A stretch of DNA of 43,502 nucleotides from a virus. The stretch's first letter is position 1. Each line of letters starts with the position of its first letter. The notes under the pieces were generated by a model. It saw nothing but the letters and a program-made list of their open reading frames with translations, did no database searches and was not told where the DNA came from. Of this stretch, positions 37,835 through 43,502 are shown in pieces. The translations under genes and the position numbers were made by a program. The stretch is from IMG/VR virus record IMGVR_UViG_3300014325_000023, positions 1 through 43,502 of that record; one strand, given 5' to 3'.

Positions 37835-37881
37835 CCATCGAGCTTGGGAAGCTCGCGCTCTACCAGCTGAGCTACGTCCGC
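37835..37881 (-). other. attP: attP core with 5' half of a tRNA-Gly(CCC)
   Basis: On the minus strand, 47 bases read as the 5' part of a tRNA: acceptor strand GCGGACG, D-stem GCTC/GAGC, and a perfect anticodon stem CGAGC/GCTCG around loop TTCCCAA (anticodon CCC). The T-arm and 3' acceptor strand are missing, so it is not a working tRNA. It sits 30 bases after the integrase stop, so it is the attachment site, and the likely target is a host tRNA-Gly(CCC) gene. Confidence 0.75.
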
Positions 37882-37911
37882 AGAGAGCCAAATCTAACGC
37901 TTTGCTCGCGC

Positions 37912-39045
37912 TCATTGCGCCTCCGCTCCGAACAAATCCCGAACACCTCGAGCCTCGGCGATGTAGTCCTCGATGCTCCGACGCTCTGCGGGGTTGGAGT
38001 CAATGAGGTGCTGATAGGTCCGCATGGACTCCTGCGGGGAGTGGCCGAGCTGCTGGGCTATCTCGATGTGGTTCCAGCCCGCCGCGGCGCAGAGGGTCGC
38101 GCAGGTATGGCGAAGGTCGTAGGGCTTTAGCGTCGAGCCGAGCCCCACGTCTTCGGCGGCTTGCTTGAAGCTGTAGCCGCGCGATCCGTCCGGCCGGATT
38201 CGAGAGCGCCAGTTGTCCCAATCGTTCTTCGTCCAAGGCCGGCCGTCTCTCTTGCCGAAGACGAGTCCAGACGTAAGCGCGGTGTCTTCCCAGGCGCTTA
38301 GATCGCCGCTCACGGGCTCGGGAAGGTAGACCGTCCGCTTGTATCGGTCTCCCGTCTTAGATCCAGGGCGAATCTCTCCTCCTGAGTTCTTCTGGATGAT
38401 CGTTAGCCGGTCTCCTACGTGCTCCCAATCCAGTGCTAGGGCGTCTTGGGGGCGGATGCCGACGTAGGCGAGGACTGAGATCAGTGTCGCGGAACCCAGG
38501 TCCTCTCGCTCAAGGAACCAGTTGCGGAGCGCCTCCACCTCCGTGGCCGTGAGCCAGCGATGCTCACGCTTGCGGTAGCTCGGGCGCTCAAGGGCGAGAA
38601 CGGGGTTTACATCGAGGTATTCGTAGGGCAGCACGGCCCGTTTGAGGATCTGGGAGAGAAGGGACTGCGCCTTGCCGAGAACTGCCGGCCCTGCGCCTTC
38701 GGACAGACGCTCGTCCTGCCATTCCTGCAACAGGCGGGGGCGCAGTTCTGCTACCGAGAGATGCCCGAGGCTGGGCAGGATGTGGACTTCGAGCCACTCT
38801 TGGTACTTGGCCCTAGTCGAAGCTTCGAGGTCCGTGCGGGCGGCGAGCCACTGCGCGGAGAAGATCTCCAGCGTCGGCGCATCCTGGCCCCGGACGAATC
38901 CCCTCCCAGCTGCTAGCCGGCGCTCGACCTCAACCTTGAGCGACTGCGCCTCTGACTTCGTCTTACAGCTCTTGGACTTCGGCCTTTTGTTCTCCCGCCA
39001 CTTGCACTCCCAGGTGCCGTGTTTCGTCTTATGAATGCTCGCCAT
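37912..39045 (-). CDS. int: Tyrosine integrase
   Basis: 377 residues. N-terminal arm-binding domain ~1-55 with W-E-C-K-W, core-binding helices ~60-155, catalytic domain 160-377. Catalytic residues: Arg198 (G-I-R-P-Q-D), Lys230 (S-K-T-G-D), Arg312 with Y-D-L-R-H-T (first His of H-x-x-R replaced by Tyr, a known variant), His335 (Q-L-G-H-S) and Tyr344 (M-R-T-Y). It integrates the phage at the tRNA-Gly and, with excisionase, excises it. ATG 39045 overlaps the xis stop (TGATG), so the two are coupled. Confidence 0.95.
   Translation of the reverse strand: MASIHKTKHGTWECKWRENKRPKSKSCKTKSEAQSLKVEVERRLAAGRGFVRGQDAPTLEIFSAQWLAARTDLEASTRAKYQEWLEVHILPSLGHLSVAELRPRLLQEWQDERLSEGAGPAVLGKAQSLLSQILKRAVLPYEYLDVNPVLALERPSYRKREHRWLTATEVEALRNWFLEREDLGSATLISVLAYVGIRPQDALALDWEHVGDRLTIIQKNSGGEIRPGSKTGDRYKRTVYLPEPVSGDLSAWEDTALTSGLVFGKRDGRPWTKNDWDNWRSRIRPDGSRGYSFKQAAEDVGLGSTLKPYDLRHTCATLCAAAGWNHIEIAQQLGHSPQESMRTYQHLIDSNPAERRSIEDYIAEARGVRDLFGAEAQ
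37928..37945 (-). repeat. Integrase arm-type site, right
   Basis: CCGAACAAATCCCGAACA, same layout as the left arm, but here inside the last codons of integrase (encoding R-D-L-F-G). Distance to the core about 50 bases. Confidence 0.55.
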
Positions 39046-39332
39046 CAGCTTGCCCTTTCGAATTGGACGACTTTGGCGCCGAAGCTACTTTGCCTCCGGG
39101 CTCGCGGTCTAGGCATCGGGCTCTCGGCTTTCGCTCGACGCGGCTTTGGCCCGCTTTCAACCCAGGCGACAAGAGCGGCTTGCGTCGTCACCCAGCGGCC
39201 CCCGAGCTTGTGGAAGGGGCTATCGGGCTGAGGGGCGATGCGGTAGAGCGTGGACTTGCTCCAAGGCGTGCATTCGGCGACTTCCTCAATTGAGAGAATC
39301 GCTTCCTCGAGCTGTCTCTCTATCCCCTTCAA
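39045..39332 (-). CDS. Excisionase-like DNA-binding protein
   Basis: 95 residues from TTG 39332, chosen because the stop of the upstream gene overlaps it as TTGA. L-S-I-E-E-V-A-E-C-T-P-W-S-K-S-T-L-Y-R plus G-G-R-W-V-T-T-Q-A-A-L-V-A-W is the winged helix of the HTH_17/excisionase type. A basic tail follows. Next to integrase, it should direct excision. ATG starts further upstream would add an implausible long segment. Confidence 0.75.
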   Translation of the reverse strand: MKGIERQLEEAILSIEEVAECTPWSKSTLYRIAPQPDSPFHKLGGRWVTTQAALVAWVESGPKPRRAKAESPMPRPRARRQSSFGAKVVQFERAS

Positions 39333-39514
39333 GGCTCTGAATCCTCTTGAGTGATGGGCTGGGTGGAGCGGCAGCGCACGTTGGACCGCACAGGATGGGC
39401 GGTGGGAGGGCGAGACGACGGGGAGAGCAGCGGCCGCACCCCGGTCCCAGGTTGGCTGTGAAGTTTGCCGCAAACCGAGCACGGCTTCTGCTTCTCTCGC
39501 TCGCTCGTATCCAT
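39329..39514 (-). CDS. Small Cys-pair protein
   Basis: 61 residues: K-P-C-S-V-C-G-K-L-H then a Ser/Pro-rich, low-complexity remainder. The start ATG is 2 bases after the previous stop. A C-x2-C ... H half-ribbon is all that is visible. Confidence 0.5.
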   Translation of the reverse strand: MDTSEREKQKPCSVCGKLHSQPGTGVRPLLSPSSRPPTAHPVRSNVRCRSTQPITQEDSEP

Positions 39515-39515
39515 C

Positions 39516-39626
39516 TCAGGTCAGGAGGCGCGCAATGTCGATCACGATCAGTCCGATAAGGATCGGCAGGATGATTGCGATGCCCACCACCACGATCAGT
39601 TTCGAGTCAGGGTCCCAGTCAGCCAT
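39516..39626 (-). CDS. Single-pass membrane peptide (36 aa)
   Basis: M-A-D-W-D-P-D-S-K-L then I-V-V-V-G-I-A-I-I-L-P-I-L-I-G-L-I-V-I, a full membrane helix. Overlaps the upstream stop by 8 bases. Function unknown. Confidence 0.55.
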   Translation of the reverse strand: MADWDPDSKLIVVVGIAIILPILIGLIVIDIARLLT

Positions 39627-40065
39627 CGCTCTCCCCCTCGGCTTCCTGGGTCTCGACTGGCTGGCAGTGCTCGGGAAGAACCGGCTGCTCGTTGAGGGCG
39701 ACGACGCACATTGGACCGTGAAGCTCACCGGGCTGTCGTCCGCAGTTTCGACAACGCCGCTGCGGCTTCTCTTCGGTGCCGTAGTTGGGCTGGGCGGGTG
39801 ATAGGTCTGACAGCACGACGGAAGCGAACTCACGCGCCCACGCAACCCACTCGGTGGGGGAGCCGGTGACGGGTTCGGTTTCGATTTGCCGAAGGGCGTC
39901 TCGGTATTCCTCGGCCCGCTCGCGCCATAGCTCCCCCTCACCGCTGCACCCATGCTCTGCGAGGTCTCGAAGGAAGGCGGCGTCAGAGAACCAGCGACCG
40001 GAGCGCTCCATGTTGCGGGCAATCCGCCTCAACCGCTCCCGGTCCTCTCCCTGTAGTGCGCTCAT
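39619..40065 (-). CDS. Hypothetical protein with C-terminal Zn-ribbon
   Basis: 148 residues from ATG 40065 (ATGA overlap). Helical N-terminal two thirds (R-L-R-R-I-A-R-N-M-E-R) and C-R-N-C-G ... M-C near residue 105-125, a likely zinc site, then an acidic tail. No family. Confidence 0.6.
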   Translation of the reverse strand: MSALQGEDRERLRRIARNMERSGRWFSDAAFLRDLAEHGCSGEGELWRERAEEYRDALRQIETEPVTGSPTEWVAWAREFASVVLSDLSPAQPNYGTEEKPQRRCRNCGRQPGELHGPMCVVALNEQPVLPEHCQPVETQEAEGESDG

Positions 40066-40631
40066 CGGTCCTCCCTCCCGCCCATTGGATTGCCCTGTAT
40101 GCCGCACTTAATGCAGCGGCCGTAGCTGCTCATCCTGAATACGTGCTCACACCTCGGAGCCTCTGAGGCTGTATCGGGCTGACGGTACCGAGCCGGTTTC
40201 AGGTGGTTGGGGCGAGCGGCGATATTCTCTTTAGTGCGGTTGAGGCTGCGCTCTAGCCACCCCTCCTCCCCGCTTTCTAGCTGCTCCTCTGCGTCGTCCC
40301 GCTCCTTCCGCAGCTTCCGGGTTTCGGTGACCCGGATGAACTCGGCATCGGCGAGCCTACGGTCCCGTTCAGCTTCTAGCTCCTCTAGCTGCTTTTCTGC
40401 CTGCTCGGCGCGGTCAGCGCGGTCTCTTAGCTCAAAATCCTCGGACTGCAATCGTTCCGCTACGCGCCTCCACGTCTCCCGCTCGGCTTCTACTGCCTGT
40501 AGGGCGGCGCGGGGGACATAAGTTTCAGCGTGCTGATACTCCTCCGAGGGCTCTCGGGTCACGCCAAACTCCGGCTGGGGCAATGCTGAGTCCCAGCGAA
40601 AGATGGTCAGCTCCGGCCACTGCTCAGCCAT
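40062..40631 (-). CDS. Coiled-coil protein with WPE/ETYVPR N-terminus and Cys cluster
   Basis: 189 residues. E-Q-W-P-E at residue 3 and E-T-Y-V-P-R near 36 match the same motifs in 40895-41182. Residues ~45-125 are a long E/R coiled coil. The C-terminus has C-E-H-V-F-R-M ... C-I-K-C-G, a zinc-like cluster. Unknown function. Overlaps the upstream stop by 8 bases. Confidence 0.6.
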   Translation of the reverse strand: MAEQWPELTIFRWDSALPQPEFGVTREPSEEYQHAETYVPRAALQAVEAERETWRRVAERLQSEDFELRDRADRAEQAEKQLEELEAERDRRLADAEFIRVTETRKLRKERDDAEEQLESGEEGWLERSLNRTKENIAARPNHLKPARYRQPDTASEAPRCEHVFRMSSYGRCIKCGIQGNPMGGREDR

Positions 40632-40902
40632 CCTCTGAACCTCCTAGCTGGGTAAGGGCCTGTCTCAGGGCGGCAGCGAGGAACCGGTCTCCGTTGTCGG
40701 CAGCAGCGGTCGCCTCCAGCTCAATCGCCTCCCTTAGCTCGGCCTGTAACTGCTCTCGGATGAAGGGCTCGATTCGGCGGATGTCGTCTTCAAGCTCTTC
40801 GCGCCGCCGAGGCTCAAGGTTCTCCGGGGCGCGGTTCCACTTGTCGCGGGAAGCAGCCGCCAGGGCGTTGTCCAGATAGCTGCTCACTGGCTCGCTAGGC
40901 AT
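40624..40902 (-). CDS. Small helical early protein
   Basis: 92 residues, starts M-P-S-E, Arg/Glu-rich helices (R-R-E-E-L-E-D-D-I-R-R-I-E-P-F). Its first bases repeat those at the 41182 start. No family. Confidence 0.55.
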   Translation of the reverse strand: MPSEPVSSYLDNALAAASRDKWNRAPENLEPRRREELEDDIRRIEPFIREQLQAELREAIELEATAAADNGDRFLAAALRQALTQLGGSEDG

Positions 40903-41182
40903 CTTGGTCTCCCTTGTAGGCGGTGAGAGCCTTGCGGACCGAAAAGAGGGTGTCCCAGCATTCGTCCTCGTCGGAGCCCTTCCATTCGGTGACGCGCTCC
41001 AAGAACTCCTCGGCTTCTTCCAGCGCCTCTGCCAGTCCCTCTACTTGGCTCCGGGGTACGTAAGTTTCGTATTCCCGGTCGATCTGCACGCCGGTCACAT
41101 GCTCGGTGCGCGGGAGGCCCGGGAACTTCCGGCTCATCCGCACCTCCGGCCACTGCTCTACCTGCTGACTCTCGCTAGGCAC
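40895..41182 (-). CDS. Small paralogue of the 40062 protein N-terminus
   Basis: 95 residues from GTG 41182. E-Q-W-P-E-V-R at residue 9 and E-T-Y-V-P-R near 40 match the 40062-40631 protein; a coiled coil follows. A shared recognition module is likely. Starts with the same 11 bases (TGCCTAGCGAG) as 40902. Confidence 0.55.
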   Translation of the reverse strand: MPSESQQVEQWPEVRMSRKFPGLPRTEHVTGVQIDREYETYVPRSQVEGLAEALEEAEEFLERVTEWKGSDEDECWDTLFSVRKALTAYKGDQDA

Positions 41183-41480
41183 TGGGGCTCCTCTCGGGGT
41201 GGGTGGGAAGCGGGTTGCCTTTGCGGTCCACGCCCATTTCCTCGGCTAGCTCTGCGGAGAGAAAGGCGTAACCGGCGTCGAGAAACGCCTTAAGCAGCGG
41301 CGTCATCTGGGCGGTCGGCTTCTTCGCCCCCTTGTGGCCAGCGAGTAGGCACTGCTCGCAGACGCCGTCCTCAAGCGTCGTGTTGTTGTAGTAGTCGCTG
41401 CTCGGGGTGCATTGGTAGTGCTTACCGCAGGCCGAGCACGTGACCATCTCCCAGGCGGCAACCATCGTCTCAGTCGTCAT
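41175..41480 (-). CDS. Zn-ribbon/zinc-finger protein
   Basis: 101 residues. C-S-A-C-G-K-H-Y-Q-C and C-E-Q-C (residues ~15-42) form a zinc site, the rest helical with A-F-L-D-A-G-Y-A-F-L. Located after the methyltransferase. Role unknown. Confidence 0.6.
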   Translation of the reverse strand: MTTETMVAAWEMVTCSACGKHYQCTPSSDYYNNTTLEDGVCEQCLLAGHKGAKKPTAQMTPLLKAFLDAGYAFLSAELAEEMGVDRKGNPLPTHPERSPSA

Positions 41481-41506
41481 TAGCTATCAGCCCCCTCTCT
41501 CTCGGG

Positions 41507-42997
41507 TCATGCGGCGTCCAATCCGAGCTGAACCGGCTGCCGGTACCAATGTGCGATGCGGGCCTCGGCGATAGCCACGTACTCGGCTTCTCTCTCGATG
41601 CCGATGAAGTCGAAGCCCTCGAGCACCGCCGCGCAGCCGGTGGAGCCCGAGCCGGTGAAGGGGTCGAGGACCGTTCCGCCGGGCGGGGTGACGAGCCTGA
41701 TCAGCCAGCGCATAAGCTCGATGGGCTTGACGGTCGGGTGGTTGTTGCGGTTGACGTAGACCGTCTTGTCGGTGACCTTCTCGCCGATTGGACAAGCACA
41801 GCGGGAGTCCTCGGAGCCGACGAACTTCTTACCGCAGTTGGCGCAGCGGTCGTTGTAGGTGCGAGCGCCGTTCTCGCTGTTCTGCTGCTTTGCCTCAAAC
41901 CCCTCTAGCCCCGCGTTCCGCTCGCTACGTGAAGTCTTAGCCGTGTAGAAGAAGCGGGAGGCACCGCCGGTGTCACCGAGTCCTCCGGCGTTCGGGCTAG
42001 TCCCGCCCCCTCCCCAGCCTCCGTCAATGAAGGGGCCGCCCGGGTTGACTCCCCCGCTCGACTTCCCTAGCTCCCCCGTCTGTGCATCCAGTTCGGCTGC
42101 TGCCTGCTCATCGAGGATTACGTTGGCGGGCCAGCGACCCTTCGTGTTGTCGGCCTGGAACTCGCTGCGGCTGTTGTCGTTCTGCGTGCCACCTGCGAGC
42201 GCGCCCGACTTCGCCGTTGCTTTGCCCCCAGGTTTCGCGCTTGCTTGGTCGGCCTCTCCCTGATAGCCGATTCGCGTCCCATCGACGTTCAGCGCCCCAG
42301 TCCCGTGCTGCAATACGTTCTGGCTTACGGTGCCGACTAGGGGCTTACGGGCGACGACTATCGGCTCGTGGGCGGGCTTCAGGGCAGTGCCCCATCCTTG
42401 CCATTGCTGGGCCTCGGGGGTGGCGGGTGCGGTGATGTCCCGCCCCTCGATGCCAGAGGTAACACCGAAGATGCCCGCCGCATCGTCGTCTGACCGAATG
42501 ACTTCGCCGGCGTTCCCGGCGTCGGAGTCCGCAGGCACCCGGTACTTGCCCATGACCTCCCGCTCAGCCCCCGCCGCCTTGTCAATCGCCTTCGATACGT
42601 CAAGCGACTTGGGAAATCCTGAGCCGTACATCCAGACGATGCAGTCCCGTATCTCGAAACCGGCATCCTCTATGGCGCAGGCGAGGCGGTGATAGGTGCG
42701 GGTGCCTCCAAAGGCGAGTAGGTGACCGCCGGGTTTGAGGATGCGTAGGGCTTGCGCTGCCCACGCTTGGTGCCACTCCTGCATCGCCATATTTCGGCCT
42801 CTGTCAATTCCCGAGCCGTGCCAGCCATAGCCGCCCCATTGAGGACCAGTGTGCCCCGGCACCTTTCCGAGCCGGTCCCACTCCTTGCCCATGAACTCCA
42901 AGCCGTAAGGCGGATCGCAGACGATGGCGTCGATGCTCGCCTCGTCCAGCTCGGCCATTGCCTCGATGCAGTCGGCGTTGATGACGCGGTAGCTCAC
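41507..42997 (-). CDS. DNA methyltransferase, N6-adenine/N4-cytosine class (beta order)
   Basis: 496 residues from GTG 42997 (GTGA). D-P-P-Y (28-31) precedes the SAM-binding motif L-D-P-F-T-G-S-G-S-T-G (444-454), preceded by H-P-T-V-K-P (420-425): the beta-class order of motifs IV then I. A zinc-finger-like insert, C-A-N-C-G ... C-A-C-P, lies near residue 385. A long variable Gly/Asn-rich segment (~200-350) contains the target recognition region. It probably methylates phage DNA to avoid host restriction; no partner endonuclease of the same system was identified, other than the HNH gene upstream. Confidence 0.9.
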   Translation of the reverse strand: MSYRVINADCIEAMAELDEASIDAIVCDPPYGLEFMGKEWDRLGKVPGHTGPQWGGYGWHGSGIDRGRNMAMQEWHQAWAAQALRILKPGGHLLAFGGTRTYHRLACAIEDAGFEIRDCIVWMYGSGFPKSLDVSKAIDKAAGAEREVMGKYRVPADSDAGNAGEVIRSDDDAAGIFGVTSGIEGRDITAPATPEAQQWQGWGTALKPAHEPIVVARKPLVGTVSQNVLQHGTGALNVDGTRIGYQGEADQASAKPGGKATAKSGALAGGTQNDNSRSEFQADNTKGRWPANVILDEQAAAELDAQTGELGKSSGGVNPGGPFIDGGWGGGGTSPNAGGLGDTGGASRFFYTAKTSRSERNAGLEGFEAKQQNSENGARTYNDRCANCGKKFVGSEDSRCACPIGEKVTDKTVYVNRNNHPTVKPIELMRWLIRLVTPPGGTVLDPFTGSGSTGCAAVLEGFDFIGIEREAEYVAIAEARIAHWYRQPVQLGLDAA

Positions 42998-43029
42998 TCC
43001 CCCACCCCCTGATAGGCCGAGAGGGTCAT
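42994..43029 (-). CDS. 11-codon linking frame
   Basis: M-T-L-S-A-Y-Q-G-V-G-E overlaps the HNH stop as ATGA and the methyltransferase GTG. It bridges the two genes and may carry ribosomes across the gap. Confidence 0.3.
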   Translation of the reverse strand: MTLSAYQGVGE

Positions 43030-43349
43030 AGCTCGCCTCCGAGATGACGGCGGGCGGTTTCGATTGAGCCTAAGTCAGCAACAGCTCGTACCTGCTCATC
43101 GGTCTCAAGCACGTGGATGATGCAAAGTTCCCTCGAATCAAAAGCGCGGTGGCATTCGGGGCAGAGAGGGACGACCGAGAGGGGGTCTACCCAGAGTTCC
43201 TTCTTGCCCTCCTTCGGCCGGTCGAACTTCCTCCCAACCGTGTGAGCGGCCTCGAGCTTCCCTCCGACCTTGCACACCCGGCAGGCTTCCTCGGCCTCCA
43301 CCTTGGCCCGCGCGTCCTTCCAATCTCTCTTAGGCCCCACGCTGCTCAC
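43026..43349 (-). CDS. HNH endonuclease
   Basis: 107 residues from GTG 43349. C-R-V-C ... A-A-H-T-V-G-R-K near 36 and C-P-E-C-H-R-A-F-D near 63-90 form an HNH/zinc-ribbon nuclease. It may be a packaging-associated or homing nuclease. In many phages an HNH next to terminase aids packaging; here it is in the early region next to a methyltransferase instead. Confidence 0.75.
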   Translation of the reverse strand: MSSVGPKRDWKDARAKVEAEEACRVCKVGGKLEAAHTVGRKFDRPKEGKKELWVDPLSVVPLCPECHRAFDSRELCIIHVLETDEQVRAVADLGSIETARRHLGGEL

Positions 43350-43502
43350 CCAGCTTCTTCTCGAAAAGTGCCGTTACGTTGGGTGCCTTCTCCTGAGCCT
43401 GGACGATTTCCCTTGCTTCCCAAGCAGCCCTACGGACTGATTCAGGGGGCTGGGTAGAGATGAGAGATTCGATTCTCTTCAGTCTCGGTTCCGGCCAAGA
43501 GC
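43330..43502 (-). CDS. Partial gene at the right edge
   Basis: The stop is at 43330; the frame is open to 43502 (about 57 codons). W-P-E-P-R-L-K-R-I-E is near the visible start, similar to the WPE motif of 40062 and 40895. Continuing across the ends to TTG 31 gives 67 residues. It overlaps the HNH gene by 20 bases. Confidence 0.55.
   Translation of the reverse strand, partial: SWPEPRLKRIESLISTQPPESVRRAAWEAREIVQAQEKAPNVTALFEKKLGEQRGA

Noticed and set aside
37835-37881. A complete, functional tRNA gene
   Set aside because: No T-arm and no matching 3' acceptor strand; the similarity stops after the anticodon arm.
37670-37915. An 81-residue minus frame over the attP region
   Set aside because: It spans the tRNA fragment and ends at the next gene's start, with no ribosome site or protein-like composition.

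Overview
The window looks like an almost complete genome of a temperate, short-tailed (podovirus-like) double-stranded DNA phage with high GC content. The evidence is a tyrosine integrase, an excisionase-like gene, an attP site, a P22-type portal, scaffold and coat set, a gp4-like adaptor and nozzle-like pair, large internal virion proteins and no tape-measure or tail-tube genes. No host chromosomal gene is visible. Joining the two ends completes an open reading frame, so the molecule is probably circular or circularly permuted. The host is probably an actinomycete-like Gram-positive: lysis relies on peptidoglycan hydrolases with no spanin or outer-membrane gene, and the first gene of several transcription units appears to start at or within a few bases of its predicted +1 (leaderless). 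This host call is inference.

Layout, read on the minus strand. (1) Late operon, 34667 to 4796: small terminase candidate, a 338-base repeat-bearing gap, tail fibre and adhesin genes, a two-domain NlpC/P60 plus lysozyme-like protein, large terminase, minor tail proteins with a lyase-like spike, portal, scaffold, major capsid protein, adaptor, nozzle, three internal virion proteins, lysis genes (two lytic enzymes and several small membrane proteins including a holin-like one), a PD-(D/E)XK nuclease, a metallophosphoesterase and two unknown genes. It ends at a near-ideal intrinsic terminator (4691-4725). (2) Switch, 3650 to 4480: an XRE-type repressor on the plus strand faces a ribbon-helix-helix regulator on the minus strand, with overlapping promoters around a 14-base palindrome. 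(3) Early operon, from 3828 leftwards through position 1 and, if circular, on from 43502 to 35594: many small proteins with tightly coupled stops and starts, an SSB-like protein, several Zn-ribbon proteins, a winged-helix protein, an HNH nuclease, a DNA methyltransferase, coiled-coil proteins, excisionase and integrase. attP lies directly behind the integrase and is followed by more small genes. (4) A short plus-strand operon, 34744 to 35625, is divergent from the late operon. (5) Two plus-strand genes at 16062-16699 sit inside the structural region and behave like a moron, one with a signal peptide.

Most minus-strand genes overlap their neighbours as ATGA, GTGA, TTGA or TGATG, and I used that rule to choose starts. 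No DNA polymerase, helicase, primase or classical initiator is recognisable, so replication probably depends on the host plus unidentified phage factors.
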